From assembly GCA_047975295.1 (NCBI GenBank), contig JBKEDH010000185.1:1-48478 (forward strand): a stretch of 48,478 bases of DNA, given 5' to 3'. The first letter of the stretch is position 1. Each line of letters starts with the position of its first letter. This DNA is from JBKEDH01 sp047975295. GTDB taxonomy: Bacteria > Bacteroidota > Bacteroidia > Flavobacteriales > Flavobacteriaceae. The notes beneath the pieces are model-generated. The model was not told where the DNA came from. It saw nothing but the letters and a program-made list of their open reading frames with translations, and made no database searches. The position numbers and the translations under genes are program-made. Below are positions 15,950 through 23,648 of this stretch, piece by piece.

Positions 15950-18328
15950 ATGAAAAACAAATTATTCTATTTACTGTTTTGTACGGTAATATATAGTGCT
16001 TATACACAAAATAGTATATCTTCCATTTCCGGAAAAGTAACATCGACTAAAGGAGAAGTTTTGTATGGTGTAACTGTTTTGTTGGAAAATACCAATAAGG
16101 GTGTTGCAACCAACGAAAAAGGAAATTATACCATAAACAATATTCCTTCGGGGTACTACAATCTCCTGTTCAGTTATGTTGGGTTTATTTCAAAAACAAT
16201 TCAAATACGATTGGACGAAGGGCAGCAATTAATCCAGAACGTTAGTTTGGATGAAAGTATTACCGAAATCAATCAAGTTACGGTAAAAGGAGTGTCCCAA
16301 ACCGAAAAAGTAAGGCAGCAACCCTTTGCGGTAAACGCCATTTCCACAAAATCACTCAGCAATATGTCGGCCGATATACAAGGAGTTTTAAATACAGTTG
16401 AAGGTGTACGTATCAGAAAGGAAGGAGGCTTGGGTTCCAATGCTATTTTTTCGTTATATGGTTTTTCGGGAAATCAAATCAAGTTTTTTAAGGATGGTAT
16501 TCCCATGGATAATTTCGGATCGTCGTTAAGTTTAAACACCATAGCGGTAAATTCTATTGATAGGATTGAGGTTTATAATGGTGTTGTTCCGGTTGCTTTA
16601 GGAACAGATGCCCTGGGAGGAGCCATAAACATTATTACCAAACAGAATAAAAATTATTTTGATGCCTCTTACACCTACGGTTCGTTCAATACGCACCGAG
16701 CTTCTGTAAACGGTTCCTATACTAATATAAATACGGGATTTACCGTAAGGGGCAATATAAACTTTAACCATTCCGATAATAATTATAAGGTATTTGCCGA
16801 TATTAAAGATGTCTATGGTAATATCTTAAATTCTCAATGGGTAAAACGTTTTCATGATAAATATACTTCGGGTGCCGTAAATATCGAAACGGGTTTTGTT
16901 AATAAAAGTTATGCCGACCAATTATTGCTCGGTATTACGGTTTCGAAAGACGATAACCAAATACAGACTGGTTCAACCATGTCAACTGTTTATGGGGGTA
17001 TTTTACGAGAGGGAGAAACAGCTATTTCAACATTAAAATATAAAAAGAACGATTTGTTTACCGAAGGCTTAGATGCTCATTTTCGTGCGGCATATAACAA
17101 TATTAAAACTAATAATTTAGATGCTTTAACAGGCATTCGTTACAATTGGCTAGGTGAAGCCATGGAAACAGGAACCAATGAAGGCGAACAAGGTGAAAGA
17201 AACGACGAAACCTTGACCGATAGTGAGTTTACAACACAATTCAATCTGGGTTACGAGTTAAATAGCAAACACACCTTTGCATTTAATCATGCCTACCAAT
17301 ATTTTAAACGAAAGACCTTTGATGTTTTCGATCCAGATAAAATCCAAAATCAATTTCCAAAATCTCTGAACAAAAATGTATTGGGCGTATCTTATAGCTA
17401 TAACCCTAACAATAAATGGAATACCACATTTTTTGGAAAATCCTATTTTTTAAATGTGAGAACAAGCAAGCAGTACGATTTTGGTACAAGTGATTCGCGG
17501 ATAGACGCATTTAAAAACAATACAGATGCTTTTGGTTATGGTGTGGCCACATCATATTTTATTTTGGAAAATTTACAATTAAAAGCATCGTACGAGCATA
17601 CTTACCGTATGCCAACTGCTACCGAGATTTTTGGTGATAATTTGTTCGTAACTGCAAATCCAGAACTGGGACCGGAACAAAGCGATAACTTTAATGTTAA
17701 TGCAAGGGTGAATTTTGAAACGGGTAAAGACCAAGATTTACAAATAGAGGGTAGTTTTATTTACCGTAATGCCAAGGATTTAATCTACCAAAAAGTAACC
17801 ATTGCAAGCCCTATGACCAATTATGAAAACCTATCGGAAGTCAGAACCATAGGCTATGCGGGTAACATAAAATACAGTCTGGGCAATTTTTTACGTTTGG
17901 GAGCCAACCTAACATTTCAGGATATAACTGACCAAGCCAATTACGTTTACAGCGATTATGCCGGACAACAGGTTAACTACCAAAAGGGATTTCGTATCCC
18001 TAATACGCCATACTTTTTTGGTAACGCTAACTTAGCTTTAAGTTTTAAAAATGTAGTGCTTAGCGATACCAATTTAACTTTAAGTTATTTTGGTAATTAT
18101 ACACACGAGTATTTTTTAAGTTGGGCAGAGTACGGATCAAAAGACACTAAAAAAATAATACCTGAACAGTTTGCCCACGATATAGCATTTACGTACAGCT
18201 TAAAAAACGGAATATATAACATAACCTTAGAGTGCCGGAATTTAACCGATAAAATGTTGTTTGACCAATACAAATTACAAAAGCCGGGGCGGGCTTTTTA
18301 TGTAAAATTCAGATACGCCTTTAATTAA
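15950..18328 (+). CDS. TonB-dependent outer membrane receptor (XusA-like)
   Basis: 792 residues from the ATG at 15950, which opens a clear signal peptide (MKNKLFYLLFCTVIYSAYTQ); an earlier in-frame ATG at 15893 lies in the promoter and is rejected. A carboxypeptidase-regulatory-like domain (SGKVTSTKGEVLYGVTVLLE) comes first. Then follow the plug (LSNMSADIQGVLNTVEGVRI...GTDALGGAINIIT) and a 22-strand-type barrel ending in the aromatic tail FYVKFRYAFN. It imports a ligand across the outer membrane with energy from TonB-ExbBD. The following DUF4374 lipoprotein and PepSY protein match the XusABC layout of Bacteroides thetaiotaomicron, a xenosiderophore system, so an iron chelate is the likely cargo. 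The cargo itself is not shown by sequence. Confidence 0.92.
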   Translation: MKNKLFYLLFCTVIYSAYTQNSISSISGKVTSTKGEVLYGVTVLLENTNKGVATNEKGNYTINNIPSGYYNLLFSYVGFISKTIQIRLDEGQQLIQNVSLDESITEINQVTVKGVSQTEKVRQQPFAVNAISTKSLSNMSADIQGVLNTVEGVRIRKEGGLGSNAIFSLYGFSGNQIKFFKDGIPMDNFGSSLSLNTIAVNSIDRIEVYNGVVPVALGTDALGGAINIITKQNKNYFDASYTYGSFNTHRASVNGSYTNINTGFTVRGNINFNHSDNNYKVFADIKDVYGNILNSQWVKRFHDKYTSGAVNIETGFVNKSYADQLLLGITVSKDDNQIQTGSTMSTVYGGILREGETAISTLKYKKNDLFTEGLDAHFRAAYNNIKTNNLDALTGIRYNWLGEAMETGTNEGEQGERNDETLTDSEFTTQFNLGYELNSKHTFAFNHAYQYFKRKTFDVFDPDKIQNQFPKSLNKNVLGVSYSYNPNNKWNTTFFGKSYFLNVRTSKQYDFGTSDSRIDAFKNNTDAFGYGVATSYFILENLQLKASYEHTYRMPTATEIFGDNLFVTANPELGPEQSDNFNVNARVNFETGKDQDLQIEGSFIYRNAKDLIYQKVTIASPMTNYENLSEVRTIGYAGNIKYSLGNFLRLGANLTFQDITDQANYVYSDYAGQQVNYQKGFRIPNTPYFFGNANLALSFKNVVLSDTNLTLSYFGNYTHEYFLSWAEYGSKDTKKIIPEQFAHDIAFTYSLKNGIYNITLECRNLTDKMLFDQYKLQKPGRAFYVKFRYAFN

Positions 18329-18355
18329 TCCTTAAAATAATAAAAAATATTAAAC

Positions 18356-19573
18356 ATGAAACTATTTAAAAAAATGGCAATTGCCATAGTAGGTTTAACC
18401 GCTATATTTTCTTTTACATCTTGTAGCGATGACGATAATAACGATACCACTAAAACAATAGGAGATTCGTATGTCTTGTCGTTGGCCATACAAGGTACCG
18501 ATAGTAATTTTACATATTATACAGTACCGTTTAGCGATGTAATGTCCGGAACCTTATCGGCAACCGGAACAGGAATTGAACAGCCGGGATATTACGATTT
18601 TACCCAGATTGATGATGTTATTTACAGTATGGGAGGTTTAGGTTTAACCGAAGTTGTTGGCATTTATAAAAACGATACAGGAGAATTGGCGCAAAAAGGA
18701 AATGTGTCTTTAAATGCCGGTTTATCCGATATGGTAAAGGCCGATGCCAATACCTTGGTATCTGTAAGTATGTCGGCTTTATCAGACCAAGTTACCTTTA
18801 GAACGTATAATAAAAGCTCGGTAACCGTGACTAATACCGTAAATTCACCAGTAAGTAATTTAACGGAAACAGGAGATAATCCTGCCTACTCCGGAATGGC
18901 TGTTTCCGGAAACTATTTATTTTTAAGTTACTATTTAAGTGCGGACGACTGGAGTACAAATTATACCGATGAGGCACAAATAGCTGTTTATACTTATCCT
19001 GAATTTGAATTTGTAAAAGTAATTACAACCGATAAAGTTGGCCCCATTGGTGGCTTTAACATAAAATCCGGACTTACATTAGATGAAAATGGTAATATTT
19101 ATGCCATTTCCCATTCAAATCCGGCCAACGGTTTTAGCCAATCAACAAAACCATCGGGAATTTTAAAAATTAATGCTGGTGAAACGGAATTTGATACAGA
19201 TTATTTTTTTGATATAGAAGAAGCAACCGAAGGCTTTAATACAGCCCACTTAAAATATTTGGATAATGGCTTGGCTTTTGCCGAAATAACTGTAGCCGAA
19301 CGTTCCGGACAAGAGCGTTGGTCCGACAGCCCCTTAAAAGCGGCAATTATTAATTTAAATACCCAAACCGTAAATGTTATAGATGATATTCCGGAGCATA
19401 CGCTTGGAGGTAGAAAATTGGTAGATTTGGCTTTACATGATGACGGTTATATTTATCTATGCATACCCCAAGATAGCGAAATAAGCGTTTATAAGATAAA
19501 CCCCAACACTTATACTGCAACAAAAGGCGCCACCGTACAAGCCAACTTTGTAGCAGGATTTTTTAAATTATAA
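18356..19573 (+). CDS. DUF4374-type surface lipoprotein (XusB-like)
   Basis: 405 residues. The signal peptide ends in the lipobox FTSC with C23, followed by SDDDNND, an acidic start typical of lipoproteins exported to the cell surface in Bacteroidota. The rest is beta-rich with repeated short blocks (GLTLDENGNIYAISHSNP, LVDLALHDDGYIYLCIP) as expected of a beta-propeller. It begins 27 bases after the receptor stop. In the Xus system the equivalent lipoprotein binds siderophore outside the cell and hands it to the receptor. Assignment to DUF4374 is from recall of the family's sequence pattern and its gene context. Confidence 0.8.
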   Translation: MKLFKKMAIAIVGLTAIFSFTSCSDDDNNDTTKTIGDSYVLSLAIQGTDSNFTYYTVPFSDVMSGTLSATGTGIEQPGYYDFTQIDDVIYSMGGLGLTEVVGIYKNDTGELAQKGNVSLNAGLSDMVKADANTLVSVSMSALSDQVTFRTYNKSSVTVTNTVNSPVSNLTETGDNPAYSGMAVSGNYLFLSYYLSADDWSTNYTDEAQIAVYTYPEFEFVKVITTDKVGPIGGFNIKSGLTLDENGNIYAISHSNPANGFSQSTKPSGILKINAGETEFDTDYFFDIEEATEGFNTAHLKYLDNGLAFAEITVAERSGQERWSDSPLKAAIINLNTQTVNVIDDIPEHTLGGRKLVDLALHDDGYIYLCIPQDSEISVYKINPNTYTATKGATVQANFVAGFFKL

Positions 19574-19607
19574 TATCCATAAAAAAGCTAATAGTAATTT
19601 TAATTTA

Positions 19608-19640
19608 AGACCTGATGGACTTCCAAAATCCATCAGGTTT
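19608..19640 (+). terminator. Hairpin between the lipoprotein and PepSY genes
   Basis: A 12-base-pair stem, core CCTGATGGA (19611-19619) / TCCATCAGG (19629-19637), with a 9-base loop. TTTGTTTAAAAAAAAT follows. It lies 34 bases after the lipoprotein stop and 16 bases before the PepSY start, so it looks like a partial terminator or an mRNA stability hairpin that would lower expression of the third gene. Confidence 0.6.
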
Positions 19641-19656
19641 GTTTAAAAAAAATACC

Positions 19657-20835
19657 ATGTTAAAAACAATAAAACGAAAAAACAAAAGCCGCTTTAGGCG
19701 CATTAACGATTGGTTGCACCTTTGGCTTGGACTTATTTCAGGTATTGTTGTTTTTATTGTTAGTATAACAGGGTGTTTTTATGCTTTTCAGCAAGAAATT
19801 AAAGATGCGTTGGAGCCTTGGCGTTTTGTTAAGGAACAAAATAAGCCGTACGTACCGCCTAGTGTACTTTTGGATACAGCTTCGGTTTATATGCCAAATG
19901 CCAAACCAACGGGTTTGACCTATGCCGATAAAGCAGGTGCCGCAGCGGTTGGTTATAGTGCTTTTGAAGGAGGGAAACGATCGTTTTCCGTAGTTTTTAT
20001 GGATCCTTATACGGGTAAATTTATTAAAAAACAGCAAACGCTTGGGGGTAACGAGTTTGATTTTTTCCGTTTTATAATAGATGGTCACAGGGCTTTGTGG
20101 CTACCTTACAACATTGGGCGTCCCATTGTTGGTGTTTGTACTTTAGTGTTTTTATTGCTTCTAATAACGGGGCTTATTATGTGGTGGCCCAAAAAGTGGA
20201 ACAAAACTACGCGGGACATGAGCTTTAAAATTAAATGGAAAGCAAAGTTTAAGCGCATAAACTACGATTTGCATAACGTTCTTGGATTTTACAGTTTGAT
20301 TTTTGCACTAATTATTGCGATTACCGGAGTAGTTTGGAGTTTCCAATGGTTCGATCAAGTGGTGTATTTTATAGCTTCGGGAGGTGAAATAAAGAAAGTT
20401 GGGCACCATCATCCACATTCCGATTTAAATAACAAAGATATAGTTTGGACAGACCAAATGTCTCCCTTGGATAAAGCTTGGTACAGAACCTTGGAAATTG
20501 ATAAAAATGTACAAGGAATGTATATGACCCCAATACTCCATGATGAAGACGATCCTATTGAAATTACCGTATATCATGATAGCGGAACTTGGTACGATCA
20601 TAACGAATATTTTTACGATAGATATACGTTGGAACCATTAGAGCAGGAAGGAAGTAAATACACCGAGGCCAAATTTGCAGATAAACTTTCTATGATGAAC
20701 TACGATTTACATATAGGATCCATTCTCGGATTTTCCGGAAAAATTTTGGCTTTTTTGGTAAGTTTGATTTGTGCCAGCTTGCCCATAACCGGATTTTTGG
20801 TATGGTGGAACAAAAAAAAGAAGACAAAAAAATGA
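19657..20835 (+). CDS. PepSY-domain inner membrane protein, siderophore-reductase type (XusC-like)
   Basis: 392 residues from the ATG at 19657. The in-frame ATG at 19615 is inside the hairpin arm and is rejected. The start MLKTIKRKNKSRFRRINDWLHLWLGLISG with a first membrane helix is the PepSY-associated TM layout. Four helices are visible, at about 26-50, 150-175, 200-225 and 365-385, with two extracytoplasmic PepSY-like regions. Conserved histidines lie in DWLHLWLG, DGHRALWLP, YDLHNVLGFY and YDLHIGS. Proteins of this type are thought to reduce iron chelates at the inner membrane using haem held by such histidines. It shares the operon of the receptor and lipoprotein. Iron reduction is inferred from family and context. 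Confidence 0.87.
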   Translation: MLKTIKRKNKSRFRRINDWLHLWLGLISGIVVFIVSITGCFYAFQQEIKDALEPWRFVKEQNKPYVPPSVLLDTASVYMPNAKPTGLTYADKAGAAAVGYSAFEGGKRSFSVVFMDPYTGKFIKKQQTLGGNEFDFFRFIIDGHRALWLPYNIGRPIVGVCTLVFLLLLITGLIMWWPKKWNKTTRDMSFKIKWKAKFKRINYDLHNVLGFYSLIFALIIAITGVVWSFQWFDQVVYFIASGGEIKKVGHHHPHSDLNNKDIVWTDQMSPLDKAWYRTLEIDKNVQGMYMTPILHDEDDPIEITVYHDSGTWYDHNEYFYDRYTLEPLEQEGSKYTEAKFADKLSMMNYDLHIGSILGFSGKILAFLVSLICASLPITGFLVWWNKKKKTKK

Positions 20836-20872
20836 GGATAGATTATCGGTGTCTAATTTCTATATTTTCTCC

Positions 20873-21847
20873 CTAATACACCAATCCAATTTTCTTGCCT
20901 ACTTCATCAAGGGTTTTAATCAGGTTTTTGCTAAACTCGAAAGTCATGATGTCGCTTTGGGTTTTTTCCGATTTTATAAGATGGTTAAAGTGTGTGGCCT
21001 CAAAATTATAGCCATGTGTTTTACAGCCAAAATCTAAAGTATTTTCTTTACCGTTTTCAATAATTGTTAGAGTTGTAGGTGTATGAAACTGAGTATTTAT
21101 TTTTATAGTGGCATTTTCGCAATAAAAAATGGCCTGTGTAGGTAATTCTTCTTTTAACGAGCTTTTTAAATAAGCCTTAACCCCATTATTATAGCCAAAA
21201 ACCATATTACAAGACGAATCGGCACCATTATCAAAAAAAGTGGCACTGGCTTTAATGGTGTTGGGCAATCCTAAAGTTGAAAGTGCCGCAAAAATGGGAT
21301 AAATACCAATATCTAAAAGACTGCCGCCACCAAGGGTTTTGTTAAATACCCGTGAGCGATTATCAAAATTCCTATAAAAACCAAAATCGGCTTCCAGTTT
21401 TAAAATACGGCCATAGGTCTTGTTCTGTAACAGTTTTAAAACATACTGGTAATGGGGCAAAAAATATGTCCATAGTGCTTCCATAAGCAATACGTTTTTT
21501 TCCTGGGCTTTGGTTATCATGGTTTCTACTTCCAGAAGGTTCATGGCAAAAGGTTTTTCACATAAAACGGCCTTATGGTTTTCAAGACATAAAAGCGTGT
21601 TTGCTTTATGGTAAGCATGGGGTGTTGCAATATAAACTGCATCAATATTGGGGTCGTTTGCCAAGGCTTTGTAAGTATTATAGGCTTTTATTGCTCCAAA
21701 TGTTTCTGCAAAATCGGTTGCCTTTTCTTGGGTTCTCGATGCTACCGCATAAAGTTGGGCATTGGGAACAGTCTGTAAATCTTTGGCAAATTTATGGGCT
21801 ATTTTACCTAGCCCCATAATGCCCCATTTTATGCTATCTGTTTTCAT
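20873..21847 (-). CDS. Gfo/Idh/MocA family NAD(P)-dependent oxidoreductase
   Basis: 324 residues. The N-terminal Rossmann loop is GIMGLGKIAHKFAKDL (residues 9-24), with YIATPHAYH and CEKPFAMN in the family positions; the lysine of EKP is the usual catalytic contact. The C-terminal half is the alpha/beta substrate domain. These enzymes oxidise or reduce sugars, inositols and related polyols; the substrate here is unknown. It overlaps the symporter stop by 14 bases and is the last gene of the four-gene operon that begins with the PIG-L deacetylase. Confidence 0.9.
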   Translation of the reverse strand: MKTDSIKWGIMGLGKIAHKFAKDLQTVPNAQLYAVASRTQEKATDFAETFGAIKAYNTYKALANDPNIDAVYIATPHAYHKANTLLCLENHKAVLCEKPFAMNLLEVETMITKAQEKNVLLMEALWTYFLPHYQYVLKLLQNKTYGRILKLEADFGFYRNFDNRSRVFNKTLGGGSLLDIGIYPIFAALSTLGLPNTIKASATFFDNGADSSCNMVFGYNNGVKAYLKSSLKEELPTQAIFYCENATIKINTQFHTPTTLTIIENGKENTLDFGCKTHGYNFEATHFNHLIKSEKTQSDIMTFEFSKNLIKTLDEVGKKIGLVY

Positions 21848-23537
21848 TGGTAATTAAGTTTTGGATAAAGCATGCCAAAGCAATAACAATGGCACAACCT
21901 ACAAAATTAAGCCATAAAAAGGGAAGGTTTATATAGCCAAACTCATTTAAAAAATATAAAGCGATAACCATAATTTGGGTAATTATTGCCGCAACAAAAA
22001 CCGCATTTCCCTTTACGAATTTAAAGAAAAAAGCCAATAAAAAAATACCCAGAACATTACCGTAAAAAATAGAGCCAATAATGTTTACAAGTTGGATTAA
22101 ATTTTCGGCAAGGTTAGCAATACAGGCAATGCCAATAGCCAAAATACCCCATGCAAACGTAAACCATTTTGAAGCTGTTACCATGTGTTTTTCCGACTTT
22201 TTGGTGGTGTTACGTTTGTATAAATCTATAGTGGTTGTCGAGCCCAAAGCATTAAGTTCGCTGGCGGTACTGGACATGGCTGCGCTTAAAATAACGGCCA
22301 AAAGCAAACCTATTAATCCACGTGGCAAATTATTCAGGATAAAATGGATAAACACATAATCCCTATCGTTACTTTCAATTTTTATATTTTTGGCAACTTC
22401 TGCTTTTTCTATTAAAGTCCTGGCTTTGTTTCGTAGGTTGTTATTGTCTTGGTTGTTCTGCATAAGTGCTTTTGATGCATCGGTACTTTCCGAAGTTAAA
22501 AAAGTAGTTATGAGATTTTGTTTTTGGTTAAATAAGGTGTTTTGTTCCTGTTGAAGAGTCTTGTATTCATTAGCAAATTCCGAAGTTAAAACCATTTCGG
22601 TTGCCGTAGGATTAAAATTCAGTGGCGTTTGGTTAAACTGATAAAAAACAAATACCATAATTCCAATAAGTAAGATAAAAAATTGCATGGGCACTTTTAG
22701 CAAGCCGTTAAAAATAAGTCCCAATTGCATTTCTTTTACCGATTTTCCCGAAAGATAGCGTTGTACTTGGCTTTGGTCGGTACCAAAATATGATAGCATT
22801 AAAAACGTACCACCAATAATACCGCTCCAAAAGGTGTAGCGATTATTAAGGTTGAAAGAGAAATCCAAAATGTTCATTTTCTCGTTGGCATTTGCAATTT
22901 TTAGGGCTTTGGCAAAGGTGATATCTTCCGGTAACTGGCTTATAATGATAAAAAAGGCCACTATCATTCCTGTAAAAATAATTACCATTTGGTGTTTTTG
23001 TGTAACGTTAACTGCTTTTGTACCTCCCGAAACGGTATAAATAATGACCAAAATACCGATTATGATATTTAGGCTAAGTAAATTCCAACCCAACACCACC
23101 GATAAGATAATGGCCGGTGCAAAAATGGTAATGCCTGCTGCCAAACCCCGTTGGATTAAAAATAAAATAGCGGTGAGGGTACGGGTTTTTAAATCGAAAC
23201 GGTTTTCGAGAAATTCGTAAGCCGTAAACACTTTCAGTTTATAATAAATGGGAATAAATACCATACAGATAACAACCATGGCTATGGGAAGCCCAAAGTA
23301 AAATTGAACAAACCCCATGCCATCGTTAAAAGCTTGTCCGGGTGTCGATAAAAACGTAATGGCACTGGCCTGTGTGGCCATGACCGATAGCCCGATGGTC
23401 CACCATTTGGAAGTGCTACCACCTTTTAAATAATCGGTTACGTTTTTGCTTCCCCGTGTTTGCCAAGTACCGTAAACTACAATAGTTAGAAGTGTTAAGG
23501 ATAAAATAGTCCAATCCAATGTACTTAAATGTGGCAT
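21834..23537 (-). CDS. Sodium:solute symporter (SSS/SLC5 family)
   Basis: 567 residues with about 13 membrane helices. It begins with a short extracytoplasmic N-terminus and the family blocks LKGGSTSKWWTIGLSVMAT and ASAITFLSTPGQAF, and carries VSGGTKAVNVTQKHQ in the middle. Between helices, roughly residues 310-395, lies a hydrophilic insertion with coiled-coil character (KTLQQEQNTLFNQKQNLITT) that ordinary SSS members lack. It couples Na+ to uptake of a solute, likely a sugar or organic acid. Neighbours (deacetylase upstream, dehydrogenase downstream) suggest it imports a product of extracellular deacetylation. Confidence 0.92.
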   Translation of the reverse strand: MPHLSTLDWTILSLTLLTIVVYGTWQTRGSKNVTDYLKGGSTSKWWTIGLSVMATQASAITFLSTPGQAFNDGMGFVQFYFGLPIAMVVICMVFIPIYYKLKVFTAYEFLENRFDLKTRTLTAILFLIQRGLAAGITIFAPAIILSVVLGWNLLSLNIIIGILVIIYTVSGGTKAVNVTQKHQMVIIFTGMIVAFFIIISQLPEDITFAKALKIANANEKMNILDFSFNLNNRYTFWSGIIGGTFLMLSYFGTDQSQVQRYLSGKSVKEMQLGLIFNGLLKVPMQFFILLIGIMVFVFYQFNQTPLNFNPTATEMVLTSEFANEYKTLQQEQNTLFNQKQNLITTFLTSESTDASKALMQNNQDNNNLRNKARTLIEKAEVAKNIKIESNDRDYVFIHFILNNLPRGLIGLLLAVILSAAMSSTASELNALGSTTTIDLYKRNTTKKSEKHMVTASKWFTFAWGILAIGIACIANLAENLIQLVNIIGSIFYGNVLGIFLLAFFFKFVKGNAVFVAAIITQIMVIALYFLNEFGYINLPFLWLNFVGCAIVIALACFIQNLITNENR

Positions 23538-23538
23538 A

Positions 23539-23646
23539 TTATAGGACTTTCATAATTAAATAAAACATTAAAATATAAAAGGCATTGGCAATTAGTACCC
23601 ACGAATATAATTTTAACCAAACAGGTTTGTTGTTGTCGTTGTTCAT
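23539..23646 (-). CDS. 35-residue single-helix membrane protein
   Basis: A short frame from ATG at 23646 to TAA at 23539-23541. The product begins MNNDNNKPVWLKLYSW and has one hydrophobic helix (VLIANAFYILMFYLIM) ending in KVL. It fits exactly between the deacetylase (2-base gap) and the symporter (1-base gap), which argues strongly that it is translated. The layout, a charged start and one helix, suggests a small accessory subunit of the symporter. A longer frame across the same bases on the same strand is incoherent and overlaps both neighbours. Function is inferred only from position. Confidence 0.72.
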   Translation of the reverse strand: MNNDNNKPVWLKLYSWVLIANAFYILMFYLIMKVL

Positions 23647-23648
23647 TG

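Noticed and set aside
19615..19656. Longer start for the PepSY protein at ATG 19615
   Set aside because: This ATG lies in the left arm of a 12-pair hairpin, and the added residues do not fit the family N-terminus; ATG 19657 does.
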